In this document: positions 1 through 6,831 of the stretch, piece by piece
Layout: every line of letters begins with the position of its first letter
Numbering within the stretch: the stretch's first letter is position 1
Assembly (NCBI RefSeq): GCF_019969685.1
Contig: NZ_JAHXYZ010000001.1
Location: 1,426,001-1,490,000 of the forward strand
DNA: 64,000 bases
DNA from: Microbacterium sp. EST19A
Lineage (GTDB): Bacteria > Actinomycetota > Actinomycetes > Actinomycetales > Microbacteriaceae
Reading direction: 5' to 3'
Position numbers and translations under genes: made by a program
The notes under the pieces: model-generated
The model's input: the letters and a program-made list of their open reading frames with translations, nothing else
Databases searched by the model: none
What the model was told of the DNA's origin: nothing

Positions 1-262
1 AGTCGATCGCGGTCGCCGACGGATCCATCCGATCGACGAGGGCGATGACGTCCTCTTTATAGGGCATCGAGATCGCACAGCCGCGGATGCCGAGCCCGCG
101 CACACCGGCGATCGCCTGAGCGAGGTCGGTCGGGGCGAAGGCCTTGTAGATCCAGTTGAGCTCGAGCGTCTCGTAGAGGAAGTTGTGGAAACGAGTCCCG
201 TTGTTGCTGGGCCGCGCCGACAGCGAGATGCACAGCGTCATGTCCTTGTTCAGCATCGTCAC
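1..262 (-). CDS. Shikimate 5-dehydrogenase-like protein, N-terminal part (runs off the window)
   Basis: The 87 visible codons start at a GTG at 262 (an ATG two codons later is equally possible) and run off the left edge. The N-terminus reads as a shikimate dehydrogenase substrate domain: a CISLSARPSNNGTRFHNFLYE segment in which S-x-S and the N-G-T-R-F-H-N stretch sit where the family binds shikimate, followed by GIRGCAISMPYKEDVI, where the family has its catalytic Lys (MPYK). Family members reduce 3-dehydroshikimate or quinate-like substrates with NAD(P)H. The NNGTRFHN form resembles the AroE-like side branch more than the housekeeping enzyme, so the substrate is uncertain. The nucleotide-binding half is not in the window. 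Confidence 0.75.
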   Translation of the reverse strand, partial: MTMLNKDMTLCISLSARPSNNGTRFHNFLYETLELNWIYKAFAPTDLAQAIAGVRGLGIRGCAISMPYKEDVIALVDRMDPSATAID

Positions 263-411
263 CGGCTCAGCGTAGCCGCTCGGGTCCGTGGCGGAGATCG
301 CGCATCCTCCCCTATGGTGAAGGTGCGTGCACAAGGGGATCGATCGTCTCCGTCTCTCCCCAGATGACGGGCAGCCTTCCCCAGAGGCAAGGCGATCCGT
401 GCACGCGATTG

Positions 412-457
412 GGCCCCCTCGAGTAGTTCAGTCCCCAATGGACTATTCGAGGGGGCC
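412..457. repeat. Long imperfect palindrome in the gap before the cold-shock gene
   Basis: Arms GGCCCCCTCGAGTAG (412-426) and CTATTCGAGGGGGCC (443-457) pair over 15 bp with one mismatch or wobble. A second, inner GTCC/GGAC pairing lies in the loop. No T-run follows on either strand, so it is not a classical terminator. It sits between the divergent start of the shikimate dehydrogenase-like gene and the cold-shock promoter, and could be a regulator site or an RNA structure. Confidence 0.6.
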
Positions 458-488
458 GCTATCGCCATCCGCCCACCGATTTTCGGTT

Positions 489-510
489 TTGTCCCCCAAA
501 AGGGGGACAA
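489..510. promoter_or_regulatory. Perfect 22-bp palindrome with GTCCCCC/GGGGGAC arms
   Basis: The arms TTGTCCCCC (489-497) and GGGGGACAA (502-510) are exact inverse complements around AAAA. The symmetry and the absence of a following T-run suit a protein-binding site better than a terminator. The inner GTCCCC...GGAC of the palindrome at 412-457 is a weaker relative. Apart from these two palindromes and the promoter at 668-696, I see no gene in 263-779. Confidence 0.5.
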
Positions 511-667
511 GGACCTGGAAAAAGAGCTAGGCTGTTTCTGACGCACCCTCCGGTCGTCTTCGGCCCTCATCGCTCCCCCCGCGGTGAGGGCCACACCATT
601 TTCCGGGCGCGTTCATCGTGCCCGATGCCCGCGGCGATGTGACGAGCGGATGCCGCTCGTGCAACAT

Positions 668-696
668 TTGGATTACCTTCTTGCCCGTGCTATTCC
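668..696 (+). promoter_or_regulatory. Possible promoter of the cold-shock gene
   Basis: TTGGAT (668-673) and TATTCC (691-696) are separated by 17 bp. Transcription from here would give a leader of about 75 nt before the ATG at 780, in keeping with the structured leaders usual for csp genes. The -10 box is weak. Confidence 0.35.
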
Positions 697-779
697 CCTC
701 GGGGCCGCCTCCACTACCGTTAGCGATGTCGGGGCATACCTGCGTCGGCTTCTTCATCAGTAGAACGAACAGGCAGTAC

Positions 780-986
780 ATGAGCACTCAGGGCACGGTC
801 AAGTGGTTCAACTCGGAGAAGGGCTTCGGCTTCATCTCCCCCGACGACGGCGGCGCCGACGTTTTCGCGCACTACTCCGCCATCGAATCATCCGGCTACC
901 GGTCTCTCGATGAGAACCAGCGAGTCGAGTTCGACGTCGCGCAGGGTCCCAAGGGCCTGCAGGCAGAGAACATCCGTCCGCTCTAA
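780..986 (+). CDS. Cold-shock domain protein (CspA family)
   Basis: This 68-residue protein is a single cold-shock domain of normal length. Both nucleic-acid-binding motifs are present: RNP1 as KGFGFI (residues 15-20) and RNP2 as VFAHYSAI (about 28-35). The N-terminal [11 protein letters not shown] is the family hallmark. Proteins of this family bind single-stranded RNA and DNA and melt mRNA structure, in the cold or constitutively. The ATG at 780 gives the canonical start; in-frame codons further upstream do not look like protein. The gene is monocistronic and closed by a strong terminator. Confidence 0.95.
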   Translation: MSTQGTVKWFNSEKGFGFISPDDGGADVFAHYSAIESSGYRSLDENQRVEFDVAQGPKGLQAENIRPL

Positions 987-1001
987 GAGCGGACGGTTCA
1001 G

Positions 1002-1059
1002 AGAACTCCCCGCCCGGATTCGCCTCGCGCGACATCCGGCGGGGAGTTCTGTGCTTTTT
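1002..1059 (+). terminator. Strong intrinsic terminator after the cold-shock gene
   Basis: AGAACTCCCCGCCCGGAT (1002-1019) pairs with ATCCGGCGGGGAGTTCT (1034-1050) with one bulged base. The stem is followed by GTGCTTTTT on the + strand. It also lies just beyond the 3' end of the convergent HAD gene. Confidence 0.9.
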
Positions 1060-1099
1060 GCGGGTTTCCTGCCGCCGTCGCGCGGTTCTTCCGGTGCGG

Positions 1100-1768
1100 T
1101 CAGGCGAGGAGCAGCGACCGGAGCTCGTCGACGGATGCTGCGCGGAACGCCGCCTCGTCGCCTTCGTGGTGGTCGCTGAAGCCCCACTCGACGAAGACCA
1201 CCGGCACGCCGTTGGCATTGCCGCCCTCGACGTCGTGGTGCCGGTCGCCGATGAGCACGGGCCGCGACGTGTCGGCGCCGAGTTCCGTCAGACGCCGCAG
1301 GGCCTCGGCGACGATGTCGGTCTTGGACGCGAGCGTCGACTCGTCGGGCGTGGCGCCCACGGTCGTGAGGAACGACGGGCGCAGGCCGAAGTGGTCGACC
1401 AGCGCGTCGACCTGGTTCTCGGGCTTGGAGCTCGCCGTCGCCTGCGGGACGCCCGCGGCGTGGAGGTCGTTGATCAGCTCGACGACGCCAGGATAGGTGG
1501 CGGCGTCGGTCGTGTAGCCGTCGGCTTTGCCGAGCGTCCGGTAGAAGGTCACCGCGTCAGCGGACTCGGCGGGAGTCATGCCGGCCTGGTCCTGGAAGGA
1601 CTCGAACATCGGCGGTCCGATCCAGTGGATCAGCTCCTCGCGCGTCGGCGCCGGGCGGCCGAAGTGGGTGAGGGCGACGTTCAGGCGGCGCAGGATGCCG
1701 ACGGAGGCGTCGACGATGGTGCCGTCGACGTCCCAGAGCACGCACGAGTAGGGAGAAGAAGAGGGCAT
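1100..1768 (-). CDS. HAD-family phosphatase, phosphoglycolate phosphatase-like
   Basis: This 222-residue protein has all four HAD motifs. DVDGT (residues 13-17) holds the nucleophile Asp13 and the acid-base Asp15, a Ser/Thr follows in ATASSKP, a Lys in LASKTDIV, and Mg-binding acids in IGDRHHD. The helical cap after motif I matches the Gph/PgmB subclass, which hydrolyses small phosphate esters such as 2-phosphoglycolate or sugar phosphates. Fold and chemistry are clear; the substrate is not. It stands alone, convergent with the cold-shock gene. Confidence 0.85.
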   Translation of the reverse strand: MPSSSPYSCVLWDVDGTIVDASVGILRRLNVALTHFGRPAPTREELIHWIGPPMFESFQDQAGMTPAESADAVTFYRTLGKADGYTTDAATYPGVVELINDLHAAGVPQATASSKPENQVDALVDHFGLRPSFLTTVGATPDESTLASKTDIVAEALRRLTELGADTSRPVLIGDRHHDVEGGNANGVPVVFVEWGFSDHHEGDEAAFRAASVDELRSLLLA

Positions 1769-1912
1769 GCCTCCAGCCTATGGGGCGGTGGGCGGACGTC
1801 AGCGCCTCCTGCACAGGTGTGCAGCGGATGGAGTTCTCCACGGCTCGTGCCGACGAGAATATCGCGGCTCTAGAGTCGTGACAGCGGGGGATCCGCGGGC
1901 GAGAATGGGGGC

Positions 1913-2149
1913 ATGTTCGTGTCAGCTGAGGTCATCACGACGGTCGCGTCTGCAGTTTCCGTCATCGCCGCGGTCGCCGGCTTGTGCGGCTGGTTCGTCC
2001 GCAGGATCGACGCGCGGTTCGACAAGGTCGACGCGCGGTTCGATCGCCTCGAAGATCGAGTGACCGGCGTCGAGCACGAGCTGACGGAAGTGAAGATCGC
2101 CGTCGCCCGACTGGAAGGCCCGCAGCCGCGGCTCATCACGTCCCGCTGA
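1913..2149 (+). CDS. Small single-span membrane protein with a coiled-coil tail
   Basis: The 78-residue protein has one hydrophobic helix (about residues 5-28, VITTVASAVSVIAAVAGLCGWF). A heptad-patterned amphipathic segment follows, with a near repeat RIDARFDKVDARFDRLEDRV, and then a second coiled-coil stretch, VEHELTEVKIAVARLE. A good ribosome-binding site (GAATGGGGGC) precedes the ATG. The topology suggests a membrane-tethered oligomer with its coiled coil in the cytoplasm. I do not recognise a function. It ends 4 bp from the convergent nucS stop codon. Confidence 0.7.
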   Translation: MFVSAEVITTVASAVSVIAAVAGLCGWFVRRIDARFDKVDARFDRLEDRVTGVEHELTEVKIAVARLEGPQPRLITSR

Positions 2150-2153
2150 GCGC

Positions 2154-2849
2154 TCAGAACAGCCGGGGGATGCCGGACTCGATGCCCTTCATGTCGTCGT
2201 AGTCGAGCACCAGGCAGCGGATGCCGCGGTCCTCGGCGAGCACGCGGGCCTGCGGCTTGATCTCCTGCGCGGCGAAGACGCCCTGCACGGGGGAGAGGTG
2301 CGGATCGCGCCCGAGCAGCTCGAGGTAGCGGGTGAGCTGCTCGACGCCGTCGATGTCGCCGCGGCGCTTGATCTCGACCGCGATGGCGGCGCCGTCGGCA
2401 TCCCGCACCAGCAGGTCGACCGGGCCGATCGCCGTCGGGTACTCGCGGCGCACGAGAGTCGCGCCCTCTGAGATGCGCTCGACCTGCTCGGCGAGCAGAC
2501 GCTGCAGGTCGGCCTCCACGCCGTCCTTCTGCAGGCCGGGGTCGATGCCCAGTTCGTGTGAGGTGTCGTGGATGATCTCGTAGATCTGTACCCGCAGAGC
2601 GTCGCCAGTCTTCTTGTGCGTGACCCGCCAGACCTCGACGACGCCGGCACTCGCCTCCTCTTCGCCGGGCTCTTCGCTGGACAGCGAGCACGGCGGGCTC
2701 ATCCAGTTCAACGGCTTGTAGCTGCCGCCGTCGGAGTGCACGAGCAGACTCCCGTCTCCCTTGTGCACGAGAAGACGCGTGGCAAGCGGAAGATGGGCGT
2801 TGAGCCGACCGGTGTAGTCGACCGAGCAGCGGGCGATGACGAGGCGCAC
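2154..2849 (-). CDS. nucS: Mismatch-specific endonuclease NucS (EndoMS)
   Basis: This 231-residue protein matches NucS along its whole length. The N-terminal half is the beta-sandwich DNA-binding domain. The C-terminal half is a PD-(D/E)xK nuclease with D145 (IGPVD), E159 and K161 ([16 protein letters not shown]). The extreme C-terminus, GIPRLF, fits the short motif by which NucS docks on the sliding clamp. In actinobacteria lacking MutS/MutL the enzyme makes double-strand cuts at G-T, G-G and T-T mismatches and starts non-canonical mismatch repair. The start codon is GTG. It lies 9 bp downstream of the MFS gene and is probably co-transcribed. Confidence 0.93.
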   Translation of the reverse strand: MRLVIARCSVDYTGRLNAHLPLATRLLVHKGDGSLLVHSDGGSYKPLNWMSPPCSLSSEEPGEEEASAGVVEVWRVTHKKTGDALRVQIYEIIHDTSHELGIDPGLQKDGVEADLQRLLAEQVERISEGATLVRREYPTAIGPVDLLVRDADGAAIAVEIKRRGDIDGVEQLTRYLELLGRDPHLSPVQGVFAAQEIKPQARVLAEDRGIRCLVLDYDDMKGIESGIPRLF

Positions 2850-2858
2850 CCGTCGAGC

Positions 2859-4085
2859 CTACTTCGTCGCCGCGGTCTTCTCGTCTTCGCGCAGCGGCCT
2901 GGCCGCTCCCGAGAACAGTCCGGACAGCCCCACGAGGACCACCAGGATGAACAGGGTGTTGAGCAGCCCGATGTGCTCGCTGATGATGCCCAGCACAGGC
3001 GGGCCGCCGAGGAAGGCGATGTAGCCGATCGTGGCCGCAGCGCTGACCCGGGCCGCGGCCTTCGCCGGGTCGTCGGCTGCGGCGGACATGCCCAACGGGA
3101 AGCCGAGCGAAGCACCGATTCCCCAGAGCGCAGCGCCCACCAGGACCAAGGGAAGGTTCGGGGCGAGGATGAACAGCAGGATGCCGCCCGCCGCCGTCAC
3201 GGCGAGGACGCGCAGCACGATCACACGGCCGACGCGGTCGACGATCGGGCCGCCGAAGAGCCGCACGAGGGTCATTCCGATCGAGAAGACGGCGAGGGAG
3301 ACGGCGCCGGTGCCGTCGGAGAGTCCGTGCCCCTGCTCGGTGCCCAGCGCGATCCAGTCGTTGGCGCCTCCCTCCGCGAAGGCCATCCCGAGCATGACGA
3401 CGCCCAGCAGGTAGGTGCGCGGTTCGCGCCACGCCTCGAGGGCGGTGTGCAGGCGCTGGCGGAGCGGCGGCTTCTCGCTGCCTTCCGGGTCGAGAGCGGC
3501 CGCCCTGACCGGCACCTGGAAGAAGCAGACGACGGCGATCACGACGATCAGGGCGCTGACGACACCGGCATGCGTCGCGACGTTGACCGAGAGGCCGGCG
3601 GCCAGTGCGCCGATGCCCGCCCCGATCACCGTGCCGAAGCTGAACAGGGCGTGGAACACGGGAAGGATCGTCTTTCCCATTCGCTGCTCGATCGCCGTCG
3701 CCTCGACATTCATCATCACGTCGAGGCATCCGTTGCCGAAGCCGAAGAGCGCCATGCCGGCCAGGACGACCCCGACGGATCCGAAGACGTCGGCACCGAG
3801 TCCGACGAGAGCGATGCCCGCCGCGAACATGAGCATCGCGAGCAGCATGCCGCGCCGGGCTCCGGTTCGCACCATCACCGCGGGTCCTGTCGAGATGCCG
3901 ATGATGGATGCCACGCCCATGCCGAGCAGGATCGATCCCACCTGGGCGTTGTCGAGCCCGAGCGCCTCCTTGATCGCGGGCACGCGCGACGCCCACGTCG
4001 CGATCGAGAGGCCGCTGGCGAAGAAGATGGCGAAGATCGCGGCGCGCCAGCGCACGAACTGCGAACGGGTCAGAGCGGTGTCCAT
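2859..4085 (-). CDS. MFS transporter
   Basis: This 408-residue protein has about 12 hydrophobic spans and the MFS layout of two six-helix halves joined by a charged loop near residues 190-215 (PEGSEKPPLRQRLHTALEAWREPR). The helix 2-3 region, GPAVMVRTGARRG, holds a variant of the MFS A-motif. The general look is of the sugar/drug subgroup annotated as FucP- or YbjJ-like. The ATG at 4085 starts MDTALTRSQFVRWRAA and lies just downstream of the palindrome shared with the divergent LacI gene. That makes this permease the likely target of that repressor, with substrate unknown. Confidence 0.85.
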   Translation of the reverse strand: MDTALTRSQFVRWRAAIFAIFFASGLSIATWASRVPAIKEALGLDNAQVGSILLGMGVASIIGISTGPAVMVRTGARRGMLLAMLMFAAGIALVGLGADVFGSVGVVLAGMALFGFGNGCLDVMMNVEATAIEQRMGKTILPVFHALFSFGTVIGAGIGALAAGLSVNVATHAGVVSALIVVIAVVCFFQVPVRAAALDPEGSEKPPLRQRLHTALEAWREPRTYLLGVVMLGMAFAEGGANDWIALGTEQGHGLSDGTGAVSLAVFSIGMTLVRLFGGPIVDRVGRVIVLRVLAVTAAGGILLFILAPNLPLVLVGAALWGIGASLGFPLGMSAAADDPAKAAARVSAAATIGYIAFLGGPPVLGIISEHIGLLNTLFILVVLVGLSGLFSGAARPLREDEKTAATK

Positions 4086-4098
4086 GCGGGACAGCCTA

Positions 4099-4112
4099 TC
4101 GAATCGATTCGA
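4099..4112. promoter_or_regulatory. LacI-type operator between the MFS gene and its regulator
   Basis: TCGAATCGATTCGA is a perfect 14-bp palindrome with the central CG usual for LacI-family operators. It lies in the 60-bp gap between the divergent MFS and LacI-family start codons, so one bound dimer could control both genes. Confidence 0.7.
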
Positions 4113-4145
4113 CTCCTGCGCACGGAACCGGGTTATCCTCGGAGT

Positions 4146-5207
4146 ATGAGCAGTAACGAGACGCCGCGCCGGGCGACCATCGCCGACGTCGCGCGCGAGG
4201 CCGGCGTGGCCACGTCCACGGCCTCGGTCGTTTTCAGCGGCAAGGCCAAGGTCGCCGCCGCGACACGGGAGCGCGTGCTCGCCGCCGCCGCAGAGCTCGG
4301 CTACGCGGGACCGGACCCGCGGGCCGCGTCGCTGCGCCGAGGACGCAGCGGCATCGTCGCGGTCGTGCTCGAAGGCCACCTGCGGGCGGCGTTCCTCGAC
4401 CCGGTGACCACGGCCATGATGGATGGACTCACCGATGGCCTCGCAGAGCTCAGCGCCGGCATCCTGCTCATGCGCGATGAGCCGGGCGAAGACGGATCCG
4501 CCCTCGCCAGCGCGCCCGTCGACGCCTTCGTGCTGATCGGATGCTCCGGACGCACCCGCGCGTCCCTCGAGGTGGTCCGCAGCCGCGGCCTCCCCGTCGT
4601 CGTGATCGAAGGCGACGCGGGCGAGGGGATTCCGCGCATCATGCTCGACAACGCCGAGGCATCGGCCGATGTCGCTCGGCACCTGCACGGCCTCGGACAC
4701 CGCGACGTCGCCCTGGTCACGCTCCCGCTCGACAGCGACCGTGAGCGCGGCGTCGTCACGGGGGAACGGCTCGCGAAGGCGACGGTCGACGTCACGATCG
4801 ATCGGCTCGCGGGCTTCCGCGAGGTCTACCCCGATGCCCCGGCGATCTCGGCCTCGGGGAGCCTGATCGACGAGGGCGTGCTCGTCGGCCGGATGCTGCT
4901 CGCCGACGCCGCGGCGCGACCGACCGCCGTGATCGCCCAGAGCGACCTGCTGGCCGTCGGCGTCATCCGTGCCGCCGAGGAGCTGGGTCTCCGCGTGCCC
5001 GAAGACCTCTCCGTGGCCGGATTCGACGGGATAGCCGTCGACGGGCTGTCGCACCTGACTCTGACCACGAGCGTGCAGCCGGCGGTCGACAAGGGGCGCG
5101 CTGCGGGAGAGCAGGTGGCGCGGATGCTGCGCGGCGAACCGGGCATCACGCAGCACCTGACGTGTCGGTTCCGCGCCGGGACGACGACGGCCCCGCCCGC
5201 GCGCTGA
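4146..5207 (+). CDS. LacI-family transcriptional regulator
   Basis: The 353-residue protein has a LacI headpiece at residues 9-31 (ATIADVAREAGVATSTASVVF) and a hinge helix region up to about residue 60. A periplasmic-binding-protein-like effector domain follows, ending in AQSDLLAVGVIRAAEELGLRVPEDLSVAGFDG, a family signature. The effector is normally a sugar. The ATG at 4146 follows GGAGT. It is transcribed away from the MFS gene across the operator at 4099-4112, so it probably represses itself and the permease. It ends 5 bp before the convergent membrane-protein gene. Confidence 0.92.
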   Translation: MSSNETPRRATIADVAREAGVATSTASVVFSGKAKVAAATRERVLAAAAELGYAGPDPRAASLRRGRSGIVAVVLEGHLRAAFLDPVTTAMMDGLTDGLAELSAGILLMRDEPGEDGSALASAPVDAFVLIGCSGRTRASLEVVRSRGLPVVVIEGDAGEGIPRIMLDNAEASADVARHLHGLGHRDVALVTLPLDSDRERGVVTGERLAKATVDVTIDRLAGFREVYPDAPAISASGSLIDEGVLVGRMLLADAAARPTAVIAQSDLLAVGVIRAAEELGLRVPEDLSVAGFDGIAVDGLSHLTLTTSVQPAVDKGRAAGEQVARMLRGEPGITQHLTCRFRAGTTTAPPAR

Positions 5208-5211
5208 GGAC

Positions 5212-6711
5212 TCAGCTTCGCTGCGGGCCGAGCGGCAGCGTCGTGTCGCCGAAATCGAGGATGCGGTATCGGCCGCACTCGACGACATCCTCGGGCACGG
5301 CGGGCACCGGCAGCTGCCACTGCACGGTCTGCGCGTCCTCCACGAGGAACGACACCTCGCCGATGTCGAAGTCGTGGCGGTTGACCAGCCACGCGTAGCC
5401 GTTGAGCTGATGGTCGACCTGCACGAGCTGCGAAGGATCGGCGAGATGCAGCTTCGGCAGCCGCACCGTCCAGAACTGTCCGGCGCCGGTGCGGTCGGAT
5501 GCGTTCACCCAGTCCGTCACGCAGACGAGATCGGGATCGGGCGCTTCGGCGGCAGCGGCCAGGCGCGGGATGCTCACGGCGCCGCTGATGAGCACGAGCA
5601 CCGCCGCGACCGAGAGCACGACGCGCGACACTGCCGACGGCATCCGGAATGCTCGGGGCGACGCCACCACGGCGAGCACCGGCGCGAAGGCCAGCGGCTG
5701 CAGGTAGCGAGCCGCGTGGGTGCCGAGAGCGATCGCGCCGATCACGACGAGGACGGGCGCCAGCCACGCGATCGTCGCGACGAGGCGTGAGCCGTCGTCG
5801 TCTGCTCGCGCTGTCCGGACGACAGCCCACGCCAGGAGCGCGAGGGTCAGCACGGCGCCGATGACGCCGAGCGGGGTCGAGAGGCGGTCGGCGAGAAGAC
5901 CCCCGTAGTAGCCGACGGACTGGTTCCACTGCTCCGGCTGCGCGTAACCCGCGCCGGTGTTGGCGATCCATGCCGCGAACGGCATGCGAGCGAGCAGGCC
6001 CAGCGCCGTGCCGCCGACGAGCACTGCGAGCAGCGCCGCCGACCTCGCCTTCGCCGTCGATCCGACCATTCCGATGACGATGATCACGATGAGCGGCACG
6101 GTCGCCCAGACCGCGAAGAGCGGATTCGTCAGCGTCGAGATGGCCGCGACCACGCCGAGCGCGACGAACAGTCCGATCCCTCCGCGTCCGCGGTCGAGCA
6201 CGCGCCGCACCAGCCCGATCGAGATCACCACACCGACCACGGTCGCCGCGTAGTACGTCGTCGTCAGCTGCAGCGAAGCGAGCTCGAGAGCATCGCGGGA
6301 GGCCGAGGTCTCGGTCGCGGCGAGGATTCCGAACACCACGAGCACGATCAGCGACCACGCGACCGGAGCCCCGCTGTCGCGACGCCGACCGGCCACGAGG
6401 CGCAGGGCGCCGTAGAGCGCGAGCAGATTCACCACGGCGCTGACGGCGAGGAGAGCGTTCACGTCGAGCGGCAGCACCGCGTCGAGACCGGCGAAGACCG
6501 TCGACTCCGGGAGGAACAGGACGCTCGACATCGCCCAGTCCTGCAGCCCCCCGGCGAGCACGGAGCGAGCGAACATCGCCACGACCAGCGAATCCCCGTC
6601 GCGGAACAGCAGCTCCGAACGAGCGGATGCCGCGACCTGACCCGCGATCAGGATGCTGACACCGAGCGCACCGATCCACCCGGTCGACTCCCGCACCCAC
6701 ACCCGCCGCAT
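5212..6711 (-). CDS. Polytopic membrane protein, GT-C-like
   Basis: This 499-residue protein has 10-12 predicted spans over residues 12-400, then an extracytoplasmic soluble tail of about 100 residues (VCVTDWVNASDRTGAGQFWTV...CGRYRILDF) with two cysteines that could form a disulfide. The first loop has FRDGDSLVVAMFARSV, an acidic motif in the place where GT-C glycosyltransferases hold their catalytic Asp. The architecture resembles integral membrane glycosyltransferases of the cell envelope. I cannot name the substrate, and a non-enzymatic role is possible. It is monocistronic. Confidence 0.6.
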   Translation of the reverse strand: MRRVWVRESTGWIGALGVSILIAGQVAASARSELLFRDGDSLVVAMFARSVLAGGLQDWAMSSVLFLPESTVFAGLDAVLPLDVNALLAVSAVVNLLALYGALRLVAGRRRDSGAPVAWSLIVLVVFGILAATETSASRDALELASLQLTTTYYAATVVGVVISIGLVRRVLDRGRGGIGLFVALGVVAAISTLTNPLFAVWATVPLIVIIVIGMVGSTAKARSAALLAVLVGGTALGLLARMPFAAWIANTGAGYAQPEQWNQSVGYYGGLLADRLSTPLGVIGAVLTLALLAWAVVRTARADDDGSRLVATIAWLAPVLVVIGAIALGTHAARYLQPLAFAPVLAVVASPRAFRMPSAVSRVVLSVAAVLVLISGAVSIPRLAAAAEAPDPDLVCVTDWVNASDRTGAGQFWTVRLPKLHLADPSQLVQVDHQLNGYAWLVNRHDFDIGEVSFLVEDAQTVQWQLPVPAVPEDVVECGRYRILDFGDTTLPLGPQRS

Positions 6712-6831
6712 GCGACCACTCTCGCACGCTCGCAGAAGCCGCGGTCCTCACGGTTCCCTAACGCCGGTAAACTGGACGGACACCCGCCCGCCTGAGCCAC
6801 TTGGCCGACGAGCCCCGAGGGAGCCGCGTAT

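Noticed and set aside
412..457. tRNA-like or terminator reading of the large hairpin
   Set aside because: There is no tRNA arm pattern or CCA end, and no T-run on either strand.
527..787. Possible small gene opposite the cold-shock leader
   Set aside because: Amino-acid make-up is random-looking, there is no ribosome site, and it overlaps the likely csp promoter and leader.
1870..5288. Very long open frames on both strands overlapping nucS, the MFS and LacI genes
   Set aside because: They are Arg-, Gly- or His-rich, lack domains, and lie opposite to clear genes; they follow from high GC and third-position bias.
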